DNA from: Snodgrassella alvi_G
GTDB taxonomy: Bacteria; Pseudomonadota; Gammaproteobacteria; Burkholderiales; Neisseriaceae
Direction: 5' to 3'
NCBI GenBank assembly: GCA_946478525.1
Contig: CAMLCH010000008.1
Location: 1 to 64,000 of the forward strand
DNA: 64,000 nt
How positions within the stretch are numbered: position 1 is the first letter of the stretch; each line of letters opens with the position of its first letter. The notes under the pieces were generated by a model. That model ran no database searches, was not told the DNA's origin, and was given only the letters and a program-made list of their open reading frames with translations. Shown here in pieces: positions 44,501 through 52,184 of this stretch. The position numbers and the translations under genes were made by a program.

Positions 44501-45766
44501 TTCCAGCAATTTTTGCTGATAGGTGCGGGTATTAAATTTCATTCGGCCTACACGTGACAGATCATAACTGTCTTCGTTAAAGAACAAACGATTAAACAGT
44601 GCTTCTACTGCATCTTCGGTAGGCGGTTCACCCGGACGCATCATGCGGTAAATGGCGATGCGTGCAGCCTGCTGACCTTCAGTTTCATCAGTTCTCAAGG
44701 TGTTGGAAATATAACCACCCTGATCCAAATCATTGATATACAGTGTCGAAATTTCTTTAATTCCCTGAATATCAAATTGCGCCAGCAATTCTTCCGTGAT
44801 CTCATCATTGGTTTTGGCCAACACTTCACCCGTATCAGGCACAACGACATCGGCAGCCAACACCTTACCAATCAGGCTTTCTGGCTCAACTTCTAGCCAT
44901 TTAATATCAGCAGCAACAATGTCACGGATATTTTTGGCATTAATGCGTTTACCCTTCTGTACCAGCACTTTGCCATCTTTATCAACCAAATCAAATTTGG
45001 CGGTCTCACCTTTCAAACGAGATGGAATCAGGTTAGTGTGTACACCATCTTTAGATAAATAGTACTGTTCTTTGTCATAGAACATATCCAATATTTGTTC
45101 AGGGGTAAAACCTAATGCTTTCAGCAAAATCGTTACCGGCATTTTACGGCGGCGGTCAATACGGAAATACAACAGATCTTTCGGATCAAATTCAAAATCA
45201 AGCCATGAACCGCGATAAGGAATAATACGGGCTGAGAACAGTAATTTCCCAGAGGAATGCGATTTACCACGATCGTGTTCAAAGAATACACCGGGAGAAC
45301 GATGTAATTGCGATACAATTACTCGTTCAGTACCATTGATGATGAAGGAACCACTAGGAGTCATCAATGGAATCTCGCCCATGTACACTTCATTTTCGCG
45401 CACTTCTTTAACCACATTTGGTTTGGATGACTCTTTGTCCAGAATGACCAAACGAATGCGTGCACGTAATGGTGCAGCATAAGTAATACCACGTAACTGA
45501 CATTCTGGAATATCAAACAAAGGTTCACCCAATACATAGTGGGTGAATTCTAAGCGCGCATAGCCATTGTGGCTTACAATTGGAAAAATAGATTGGAAAG
45601 CTGCCTGAAGACCAATATCCGCACGTCGGTCAAAAGGTGTTTCCATCTGCAAAAACTGCGTATAAGAATCCAACTGTGTAGCCAACAGAAACGGTACTTC
45701 CAACACATTGGCGCGCTTGGCAAAGCTTTTGCGGATGCGTTTTTTTTCAGTAAAAGAGTAGGACAT
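41585..45766 (-). CDS. rpoB: RNA polymerase subunit beta
   Basis: A 1393-residue beta subunit. The rifampicin region reads [30 protein letters not shown] in two overlapping parts with wild-type residues (Gln, Asp, His and Ser at the classical positions). Conserved elements [22 protein letters not shown] and the C-terminal [20 protein letters not shown] are present. The ATG follows GGAGACTG. The gap to rplL contains a hairpin that is probably a partial terminator. Confidence 0.99.
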   Translation of the reverse strand: [1393 protein letters not shown]

Positions 45767-45921
45767 GGACAGTCTCCAAAAGGGAGGATTGGCAAGTAAG
45801 GTTTTATAAGTATTCAGATAACTTCAAAATCAAATACGAAACGTAAAAAAGTAAAATTAGGTAAAAATTAAACTTTTATGTAAATATTTATAAAAATTCA
45901 CTCAGGGTAGACAAGCGAAAG

Positions 45922-45949
45922 CAGGCTGGTAGCCTAAGCTACCAGCCTG
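45922..45949 (-). terminator. Hairpin between rplL and rpoB (probable attenuator)
   Basis: A perfect 12-base-pair GC-rich stem (45922-45933 with 45938-45949, loop of 4) lies 16 bases after the rplL stop. It is not followed by a proper T-run on the minus strand. In E. coli a partial terminator at this position lowers rpoBC expression relative to L7/L12, and the same role is likely here; RNase III processing is an alternative. Confidence 0.7.
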
Positions 45950-45965
45950 TAAAACGCAACTGAAA

Positions 45966-46340
45966 TTACTTAATCTCTACAGAAGCACCAGCTTCTTCAA
46001 GTTGTTTCTTAATGTCGTCAGCTTCAGCCTGAGAGATACCTTCTTTAAGGGTTTTAGGTGCGCCGTCAACTAAATCTTTAGCTTCTTTCAGACCCAAACC
46101 AGTAATAGCGCGTACAACTTTAATTACGCCTACTTTTTGCGCACCAGCAGAAGTCAATACTACATCAAATTCAGTTTTTTCAGCAGCAGCTGCAGCACCA
46201 CCGGCAGCAGCACCACCGGCAACAGCTAAAGCAGCTGCAGATACGCCAAATTTTTCTTCAAAAGCTTTAACCAGATCGTTTAATTCCATAACGGTCAAGT
46301 TACCAACTGCTTCCAAGATGTCTTCTTTAGTAATAGCCAT
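45966..46340 (-). CDS. rplL: 50S ribosomal protein L7/L12
   Basis: A 124-residue stalk protein that recruits translation factors. The N-terminal dimer domain (MAITKEDILEAVGNLTVMEL) is joined by an alanine/glycine-rich hinge to the factor-binding domain (KTEFDVVLTSAGAQK to SVEIK). The ATG at 46340, which follows GGAG, is chosen over an in-frame ATG five codons upstream because it begins the conserved sequence. Part of the rplJL-rpoBC operon. Confidence 0.98.
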   Translation of the reverse strand: MAITKEDILEAVGNLTVMELNDLVKAFEEKFGVSAAALAVAGGAAAGGAAAAAEKTEFDVVLTSAGAQKVGVIKVVRAITGLGLKEAKDLVDGAPKTLKEGISQAEADDIKKQLEEAGASVEIK

Positions 46341-46393
46341 GCTATTAAACTCCAATAATTGAGAATAAAATTTAAATACAAATCAGATAAAAA

Positions 46394-46894
46394 TTATGCA
46401 GCTTCTTCGCCAGCTTTTTTCTCAGCCAGAGCAGCCAAAGCACGTGCAAAACCGGAAACAGGTGCTTGCATGATACCCAGCAATTTAGCCAGCAATTCAT
46501 CACGACTCGGAATAGAAGCAAGTTCTGATACCTGTGTCACATCCAGCAGCTCACCATTATATGAACCTGCTTTCAGCACAATTTTTTCATCTTTTTTTGA
46601 GAACTGGTGCAGTACTTTTGCAGCAGCAACCGGGTCTTCAGATACCGCATAAACTAATGGACCAACCATTTGATCAGCCAAAGCGGCAAATGAGGTACCA
46701 TCCACTGCGCGACGAGCCAATGTATTTTTCAATACATGCAGGTATACGCCTTCCTTACGTGCATTGGCGCGCAGTTCGGTCATGCTAGCAACACTGATAC
46801 CACGATACTCGGCGATCACCATAGTCTGCGCGTTAGCGATAGCGCTAGCGATTTCGGCAACGGCTGCTTGCTTGGTTTCAATATTGAGACTCAA
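46394..46894 (-). CDS. rplJ: 50S ribosomal protein L10
   Basis: A 166-residue L10 that anchors the L7/L12 stalk to 23S rRNA and represses its own operon. It begins SLNIETKQAAVAEIASAI, with LKNTLARRAVDGTSF in the RNA-binding part and a C-terminal helix for L12 binding (GFARALAALAEKKAG). The start codon is TTG, backed by a near-perfect GGGAGG ribosome binding site six bases upstream. The leader with the L10 binding site lies upstream. Confidence 0.97.
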   Translation of the reverse strand: MSLNIETKQAAVAEIASAIANAQTMVIAEYRGISVASMTELRANARKEGVYLHVLKNTLARRAVDGTSFAALADQMVGPLVYAVSEDPVAAAKVLHQFSKKDEKIVLKAGSYNGELLDVTQVSELASIPSRDELLAKLLGIMQAPVSGFARALAALAEKKAGEEAA

Positions 46895-46920
46895 GGTCTA
46901 CCTCCCACTGTTTTTAATCA

Positions 46921-46940
46921 GAGTAATACAAGTATTACTC
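46921..46940 (-). promoter_or_regulatory. Small hairpin upstream of the rplJ ribosome binding site
   Basis: A 9-base-pair hairpin (46921-46929 with 46932-46940) lies 27 bases upstream of the rplJ start. It is probably part of the L10-controlled leader fold that exposes or hides the ribosome binding site. Confidence 0.4.
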
Positions 46941-46989
46941 CACCCAGCGCGGCAACCCAAAAAGACATCTGTAAGCAAAATACCTACAT

Positions 46990-47090
46990 TAGATTATCTG
47001 GGACTACCGTCTGCGTAGGGTAAGATTTTAAAATCTACAATTTTGTAAATTCCCTACGGTCTTGGACATCTACTTATCACTAAGTAGCCC
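46990..47090 (-). promoter_or_regulatory. L10 leader (autoregulatory RNA)
   Basis: In minus-strand sense the leader contains AAGACCGTAGGGAA and later CCCTACGCAGACGGTAGT, which pair as GACCGTAGGG with CCCTACG...GACGGT around a long internal region. This is the hallmark of the L10-(L12)4 binding leader upstream of rplJ in Proteobacteria. Binding of excess L10 blocks translation of the operon. A short hairpin, CTACTTA with TAAGTAG, marks its upstream edge. Boundaries are approximate. Confidence 0.75.
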
Positions 47091-47165
47091 TACATATAAA
47101 TATGAAAGATTTATATGAATTAGTTTGAACAGTCTAAATAAAATCTAGACTGCTCTATGAATTAA

Positions 47166-47861
47166 TTAACTATTAACAGAGGCGCTATCAATACGCAGAC
47201 CGGCACCCATTGTGCTGGATACAGCGATCTTACGTAGATATTGACCTTTCGCTGCAGCTGGTTTAGCTTTAACAATTGCATCAAGCAACGCGTTGAAGTT
47301 TTCACGCAGATCAGTTGCTTCAAATGAAGCGCGACCAATAGTAGCATGAACGATACCTGCTTTATCAGTACGGTATTGCACCTGTCCTGCTTTAGCATTT
47401 TTTACCGCTTCAGCCACATTCGGGGTTACAGTACCCACTTTAGGGTTTGGCATCAGACCACGTGGACCCAGAATAGTACCTAATTGACCAACCACACGCA
47501 TAGCATCAGGAGAGGCAATTACTACATCAAAATCCAGATTACCTGCTTTAACTTCAGCAGCCAAATCGTCAAAACCAACCACGTCAGCACCAGCAGCTTT
47601 AGCTGCTTCTGCGTTAGCACCCTGAGTAAATACAGCCACACGTACGGTTTTACCGGTACCTTTTGGCAATACAACTGAACCGCGAATAACCTGATCTGAT
47701 TTACGAGCGTCAATACCTAAGTTGAACGATACATCAATAGATTCGTCAAACTTAGCAGTTGCATTTGCTTTTACCAGATTAAGCGCTTCATCAATAGCGT
47801 AAAGTTTATTGGTTTCTACAGCAGCGCGAATAGCCTGCATACGTTTAGAAAGCTTGGCCAT
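47166..47861 (-). CDS. rplA: 50S ribosomal protein L1
   Basis: A 231-residue L1 of the mobile stalk near the E site, also a translational repressor of the L11 operon. It reads MAKLSKRMQAIRAAVETNKL, with IASPDAMRVVGQLGTILGPRGLMP split across the conserved central region and VGTVTPNVAEAVKNAKAGQ. Its ATG directly follows the rplK stop (TAAATG), so the two are translationally coupled. Confidence 0.98.
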   Translation of the reverse strand: MAKLSKRMQAIRAAVETNKLYAIDEALNLVKANATAKFDESIDVSFNLGIDARKSDQVIRGSVVLPKGTGKTVRVAVFTQGANAEAAKAAGADVVGFDDLAAEVKAGNLDFDVVIASPDAMRVVGQLGTILGPRGLMPNPKVGTVTPNVAEAVKNAKAGQVQYRTDKAGIVHATIGRASFEATDLRENFNALLDAIVKAKPAAAKGQYLRKIAVSSTMGAGLRIDSASVNS

Positions 47862-48293
47862 TTACACGCCCTCCACATCTAAACCCATTGAACGGGCACT
47901 GCCAGCAATTGTGCGTACTGCCGCATCCAGATCAGCTGCAGTCAAGTCCGGTTCTTTAGTTTTGGCAATTTCTTCCAACTGAGCGCGGGTCACTTTACCC
48001 ACTTTCTGAGTTAAAGGATTAGAGCTGCCTTTTTGCAAACCAGCAGCTTTTTTCAGCAAAATAGACGCTGGCGGGGTTTTCATTACAAAAGTAAATGATT
48101 TATCTGCAAACGCAGTAATCACTACCGGAATCGGTAAGCCAGGTTCTACATTTTGTGTAGCTGCATTAAAGGCTTTACAGAATTCCATGATATTTAAACC
48201 ACGTTGACCCAAAGCAGGACCAACTGGAGGAGAAGGATTGGCTTTACCTGCAGGGATCTGCAGCTTAATATAGCCGACTATTTTTTTTGCCAC
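47862..48293 (-). CDS. rplK: 50S ribosomal protein L11
   Basis: A 143-residue L11 of the GTPase-associated centre, needed for stringent response signalling through RelA. The proline-rich N-terminal domain (KLQIPAGKANPSPPVGPAL) and the rRNA-binding C-terminal domain (EEIAKTKEPDL to SMGLDVEGV) are canonical. The start is a GTG at 48293 (VAKKIVGYIKLQI) with GGAG eight bases upstream. The open frame extends 17 codons further but that part is not conserved. Confidence 0.97.
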   Translation of the reverse strand: MAKKIVGYIKLQIPAGKANPSPPVGPALGQRGLNIMEFCKAFNAATQNVEPGLPIPVVITAFADKSFTFVMKTPPASILLKKAAGLQKGSSNPLTQKVGKVTRAQLEEIAKTKEPDLTAADLDAAVRTIAGSARSMGLDVEGV

Positions 48294-48419
48294 TTTCGTA
48301 ACTCCAATTAAACGGGTGATGACGCAGCAGATACTGCTTCCCAAAAATAAGACCAGCGATTATAAAGAAAATTTCTTTTCATTACAAGTGCAGGCCTGAT
48401 TTTTATACCAATATGTAAA

Positions 48420-48953
48420 TTAAATTTTTTCTACCTGAGAGAATTCCAATTCTACCGGCGTTTCTCTGCCAAATATCTGTACCGCTACGCGTAATTTATT
48501 ACGCTCGTAATTAACTTCTTCAACAATTCCGTTAAAGTCTTTAAATGGGCCTTCATTCACACGAACTTGCTGACCAACATCAAATAAAACTTTTGGTTTT
48601 GGTTTTTCCACGCCACTTTGTACCTGATGCAATATGGCATCAACCTCTTTGGAAGATATGGGTAAAGGTTTATTTGCCGTACCACCAATAAAGCCAGTTA
48701 CACGAGGTGTATTTTTGACCAAGTGCCAAGAAGCATCAGTCATATCCATTTCAACCAATACATAACCTGGAAAAAATTTCCGTTCAGAAATACTGCGACG
48801 GCCATTTTTAATATCCACAACCTCTTCAACTGGAACAAGAATCTGACCAAAATATTCAGTCATATTTTCCCGTTCAATTCGTTCTTTTAGCGTTTTCTGT
48901 ACGTTTTTTTCAAAACCGGAATAAGCATGTACTACATACCACTGTTTTGCCAT
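48420..48953 (-). CDS. nusG: Transcription elongation/antitermination factor NusG
   Basis: A 177-residue NusG that binds the RNA polymerase clamp and links it to Rho or to the ribosome through S10. The NGN domain (KQWYVVHAYSGFEKNVQ; FFPGYVLVEMDM) is followed by the KOW domain (FDVGQQVRVNEGPFKDFNG). Length is normal. The ATG has AAGGAG upstream, two bases after the secE stop. Confidence 0.98.
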   Translation of the reverse strand: MAKQWYVVHAYSGFEKNVQKTLKERIERENMTEYFGQILVPVEEVVDIKNGRRSISERKFFPGYVLVEMDMTDASWHLVKNTPRVTGFIGGTANKPLPISSKEVDAILHQVQSGVEKPKPKVLFDVGQQVRVNEGPFKDFNGIVEEVNYERNKLRVAVQIFGRETPVELEFSQVEKI

Positions 48954-48955
48954 GA

Positions 48956-49408
48956 CTAACTCCTTTTCATAAAGATGTCAAATAACAGCCAAGAAATCAG
49001 ACTATCAACACCCCAGATAAATAGCGACAGAATACCCACAAAAACAAGAACAAACAAGGTCATGCGCAAAGCTTCATTACGCTCAGGCCAGACAACCTTT
49101 CTGGCTTCTGAAACGCAATCACGTATATATGCAGTCAGCTCACGCCCGCCTGTACTCCAATAAAAGACAATGATAATTGCAGCCACAACTCCAACCAGCG
49201 GAAATAAATAACGCACATAGATTGGTAATTGTGTAGCACAGGCATAAAATGCCCAAACACCGGCAGCAATTAATACAGCAGAAAGCAGATATTTTACCAG
49301 ATCAAATCGTTTAGAACGTTTGATTTCCTGCTGTTCTAATTGCTTAGCCTCAGCTTTTAATTGTCCTTTGGTTTTGGTTACCACATCTTTCGATGTTTTG
49401 TTTCCCAT
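48956..49408 (-). CDS. secE: Preprotein translocase subunit SecE
   Basis: A 150-residue SecE, the essential clamp of the SecYEG channel. After a charged, lysine-rich cytoplasmic N-terminus there are three predicted membrane helices (about residues 38-58, 66-86 and 117-145). The conserved amphipathic segment EARKVVWPERNEALRMT precedes the last helix. The three-helix form is that of E. coli, here with a longer N-terminal tail. The ATG follows AAGGTGG. Operon with nusG. Confidence 0.95.
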   Translation of the reverse strand: MGNKTSKDVVTKTKGQLKAEAKQLEQQEIKRSKRFDLVKYLLSAVLIAAGVWAFYACATQLPIYVRYLFPLVGVVAAIIIVFYWSTGGRELTAYIRDCVSEARKVVWPERNEALRMTLFVLVFVGILSLFIWGVDSLISWLLFDIFMKRS

Positions 49409-49430
49409 ATAACCACCTTTTAACTAAAAC

Positions 49431-49468
49431 AAAAAAGACTAACCGACCTATGCCGATTAGTCTGTTTT
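49431..49468 (-). terminator. Terminator between tRNA-Trp and secE
   Basis: A 10-base-pair stem (49436-49445 with 49454-49463) is perfect on the minus strand if one G-U pair is allowed, and is followed there by a T-run. It lies just past the CCA end of tRNA-Trp and probably ends or reduces the tuf-tRNA transcript before secE. Confidence 0.75.
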
Positions 49469-49469
49469 T

Positions 49470-49545
49470 TGGCAGGCCAGGAGGGTCTCGAACCCCCAAC
49501 CCTCGGTTTTGGAGACCGATACTCTACCAATTGAGCTACTGGCCT
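49470..49545 (-). tRNA. tRNA-Trp (anticodon CCA)
   Basis: The acceptor AGGCCAG pairs with CTGGCCT, the anticodon loop reads CTCCAAA with CCA at its centre, and the T-arm is GGGGGTTCGAGACCCTC. The 3' CCA is encoded. It lies between tuf and secE, the usual position in beta- and gammaproteobacteria. Confidence 0.96.
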
Positions 49546-49556
49546 AGAAAAACTTA

Positions 49557-50747
49557 TTATGCAACAACTTTAGCAACCACACCGGCACCAACTGTACGGC
49601 CACCTTCTCGTATCGCAAAGCGTAAACCTTCTTCCATCGCGATCGGATGAATCAGTTCAACATCTATGGTCACGTTCTCACCTGGCATTACCATTTCAAC
49701 TCCTGCTGCCAAGCTCACCGCACCTGTTACGTCTGTGGTACGGAAATAAAATTGTGGACGGTAGTTCGCAAAGAACGGAGTATGACGACCACCTTCTTCT
49801 TTGCTCAACACATATACTTCTGCTGAGAATTTTGTATGCGGAGTAATGCTACCTGGTTTAGCCAATACTTGACCACGCTCTACTTCTTCGCGTTTAGTAC
49901 CACGCAACAATACACCTACGTTGTCACCTGCCTGACCCTGATCCAGCAATTTGCGGAACATTTCCACACCAGTACATGTGGTTTTCTGGGTGTCTTTCAG
50001 ACCAACGATTTCAATTTCATCACCTACATTGATTACACCGCGTTCTACACGACCAGTAACCACGGTACCACGACCTGAAATTGAGAATACGTCTTCAATT
50101 GGCAACAAGAATGGTTTGTCTACTGCACGTTCCGGGGTAGGAATGTAGCTGTCCAATGCATCTGCCAAAGCCAGAATAGAAGCTTCACCGATGTCTGACT
50201 GGTCACCTTCCAGTGCTTTCAGCGCAGAACCTTTAATCAATGGAACATCATCGCCTGGGAATTCATAGCTAGACAGCAAATCACGGATTTCCATTTCTAC
50301 TAGTTCTAGCAACTCTTCATCATCAACCATGTCACATTTGTTCATGTAAACGATGATGTAAGGTACGCCTACCTGACGAGCCAACAGAATATGCTCACGA
50401 GTTTGTGGCATTGGACCATCAGCTGCTGATACTACCAGAATCGCGCCGTCCATCTGGGCAGCACCGGTAATCATGTTTTTTACGTAGTCCGCGTGTCCCG
50501 GGCAGTCAACGTGTGCATAGTGACGTTCTGCGGTTTCGTATTCTACGTGTGAAGTATTAATGGTAATACCACGGGCTTTTTCTTCCGGGGCATTGTCAAT
50601 CTGATCATAAGCTTTAGCTGCACCACCAAATTTCTTGGATAAAATGGTACAGATTGCAGCGGTCAATGTGGTTTTACCATGGTCAACGTGACCAATGGTG
50701 CCAACGTTTACGTGCGGTTTGCTCCGCTCGAATTTTTCTTTAGCCAT
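49557..50747 (-). CDS. tuf: Elongation factor Tu, copy 2
   Basis: A 396-residue EF-Tu with a protein sequence identical to the copy at 32826-34016, apparently also identical in its coding DNA. Its upstream region differs (AGGAAG ribosome binding site) and it follows a tRNA-Tyr-Gly-Thr cluster, the classical tufB context. The two genes are direct repeats about 16.7 kb apart that flank the rpoBC and ribosomal protein block. Confidence 0.98.
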   Translation of the reverse strand: MAKEKFERSKPHVNVGTIGHVDHGKTTLTAAICTILSKKFGGAAKAYDQIDNAPEEKARGITINTSHVEYETAERHYAHVDCPGHADYVKNMITGAAQMDGAILVVSAADGPMPQTREHILLARQVGVPYIIVYMNKCDMVDDEELLELVEMEIRDLLSSYEFPGDDVPLIKGSALKALEGDQSDIGEASILALADALDSYIPTPERAVDKPFLLPIEDVFSISGRGTVVTGRVERGVINVGDEIEIVGLKDTQKTTCTGVEMFRKLLDQGQAGDNVGVLLRGTKREEVERGQVLAKPGSITPHTKFSAEVYVLSKEEGGRHTPFFANYRPQFYFRTTDVTGAVSLAAGVEMVMPGENVTIDVELIHPIAMEEGLRFAIREGGRTVGAGVVAKVVA

Positions 50748-50789
50748 GGCTACTTCCTATCTAAAGACTATTTGGGTTTATCAACTTTG

Positions 50790-50864
<75 letters not shown>

Positions 50865-50889
50865 ATTGGGCTATTACTATTTACAATAA

Positions 50890-50963
50890 TGGAGCGGGTG
50901 AAGGGAATCGAACCCTCACCGTAAGCTTGGAAGGCTTCTGCTCTACCATTGAGCTACACCCGC
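50890..50963 (-). tRNA. tRNA-Gly (anticodon TCC)
   Basis: The acceptor GCGGGTG pairs with CACCCGC, the anticodon loop is CTTCCAA with TCC at its centre, and CCA is encoded. It reads GGA and GGG codons. It sits 25 bases upstream of tRNA-Thr in the same direction. Confidence 0.96.
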
Positions 50964-51000
50964 GCACTTACTCAAAGGCTAATTCAAGTAAGATAAAATT

Positions 51001-51084
51001 TGGTGGAGGGAGAAGGATTCGAACCTTCGAAGCTTTCGCAACAGATTTACAGTCTGCCCCCTTTGGCCGCTCGGGAATCCCTCC
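51001..51084 (-). tRNA. tRNA-Tyr (anticodon GTA)
   Basis: The acceptor GGAGGGA pairs with TCCCTCC, the anticodon loop reads CTGTAAA with GTA at its centre, and there is a long class II variable arm. CCA is encoded. It is the first tRNA of the tRNA-Tyr-Gly-Thr-tuf cluster, an order also seen in E. coli (thrU-tyrU-glyT-thrT-tufB). Confidence 0.95.
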
Positions 51085-51196
51085 AAAAGAGAACGGCATG
51101 ATAATGTTCATTTGCTCAACCGTCAAGTTAATTTAATAATTTTTTTTTAATAAAACTGGAATTAGTTGTTTCAAATGAATTTTACTCAAATTTGTT

Positions 51197-51451
51197 TTAT
51201 GCTTTTTCAGCTATTAAATGTTCGTATTTCGCCTGCAATTCCTGCTCGCTTTCCTGATGATTTTCATCAATAATGATGCAATCAACCGGACAAACTAGCT
51301 GACATTGCGGTTCGTCGTAATGACCAACACACTGGGTACAACGCTCCGGGATGATTTCGTAAATTTCATCTCCCTGAAAAATAGCGCTGTTCGGGCACTC
51401 AGGCTCACATACATCGCAGTTAATGCACTCATCTGTTATCAAGAGTGACAT
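51197..51451 (-). CDS. YfhL-type 2[4Fe-4S] ferredoxin
   Basis: An 84-residue ferredoxin with two Cys clusters: CINCDVCEPECP and the second CTQCVGHYDEPQCQLVCP, the latter carrying the small insertion between its second and third cysteines that is typical of the YfhL/Alvin type. It carries electrons in the cytoplasm at low potential. The start is the ATG at 51451 (MSLLITDECINC) behind AAGGAA; an in-frame ATG nine codons upstream is not conserved. The acidic tail ends in HLIAEKA. Confidence 0.92.
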   Translation of the reverse strand: MSLLITDECINCDVCEPECPNSAIFQGDEIYEIIPERCTQCVGHYDEPQCQLVCPVDCIIIDENHQESEQELQAKYEHLIAEKA

Positions 51452-51546
51452 TGTTTTTCCTTTATCGTTAAATTTCAACTCAAATCCGTGGTCGCGGATT
51501 ATAGCATTATTTTATTAATCAAATTGAATGCCAATTCATTTTTTTA

Positions 51547-52113
51547 TCATACTTCTGGTTCATAAACCAATAATGCAAAACGGCTTTTACCTGATTTACC
51601 TTGTTTCAGTATTGTCCATCCTGCTGGTAATGTAGGCAAGGCATCACTTTCTAGATAAACCCGGGCTTGTGGCAGCATATGCTTAACCAATTCACGCAGC
51701 AATAAATCCCATTGCTTCCAGGCATAAGGTGGGTCAACAAATATAATTTGGAATTGTTTTTTATTTTTTGCTAAAAAATTAAATGCATCTGTGCACACAA
51801 TGTTAATCTGACCGAGCTGCAATTTTGTCTGATTATCTTTAATCGCAGCAGCAACCAGCCTATTCATTTCCACCATGATGACTTGTTCGGCATGCCTGGA
51901 AGCCGCCTCAAGCCCCAACACTCCACTGCCAGCAAATAAATCCAATACACTCATGCCAGTTAAGTCCTGACCTAACCAGTTAAAAAGTCGTTCACGGACA
52001 CTATCTGCGGTCGGACGTAAACCATCAGCCGAGGGAAAAGATATTTTTCTGCCGCGATGAACACCACCAATGATACGTACCTGATTAGTGTGTTGAGGAT
52101 GTGTCTTAACCAT
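51547..52113 (-). CDS. rsmD: 16S rRNA (guanine966-N2)-methyltransferase
   Basis: A 188-residue SAM-dependent methyltransferase that modifies G966 of 16S rRNA. The N-terminal pattern RIIGGVHRGRKISFP and RPTADSVRERLFNWL is characteristic; the SAM loop is VLDLFAGSGVLGLEAASR and the catalytic motif is DPPY (IFVDPPYAW). Length is normal. It follows topA in the same direction but is separated from it by a terminator. Confidence 0.95.
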   Translation of the reverse strand: MVKTHPQHTNQVRIIGGVHRGRKISFPSADGLRPTADSVRERLFNWLGQDLTGMSVLDLFAGSGVLGLEAASRHAEQVIMVEMNRLVAAAIKDNQTKLQLGQINIVCTDAFNFLAKNKKQFQIIFVDPPYAWKQWDLLLRELVKHMLPQARVYLESDALPTLPAGWTILKQGKSGKSRFALLVYEPEV

Positions 52114-52124
52114 ACTAATTAACT

Positions 52125-52156
52125 TAAAAAAGACTTTCAGGAAACCCGAAAGTCTA
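52125..52156 (-). terminator. Terminator after topA
   Basis: An 8-base-pair stem (52131-52138 with 52148-52155) is followed on the minus strand by six Ts. It lies 29 bases after the topA stop and 12 bases before the rsmD start. Confidence 0.8.
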
Positions 52157-52184
52157 GAAAATTAAATATTTAACGCAAATAAAC

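Noticed and set aside
45926..45950. GC-rich hairpin as a full terminator separating rplL from rpoB
   Set aside because: There is no T-run, and rpoB needs read-through from the rplJL promoter in related organisms, so an attenuator or processing site is a better reading.
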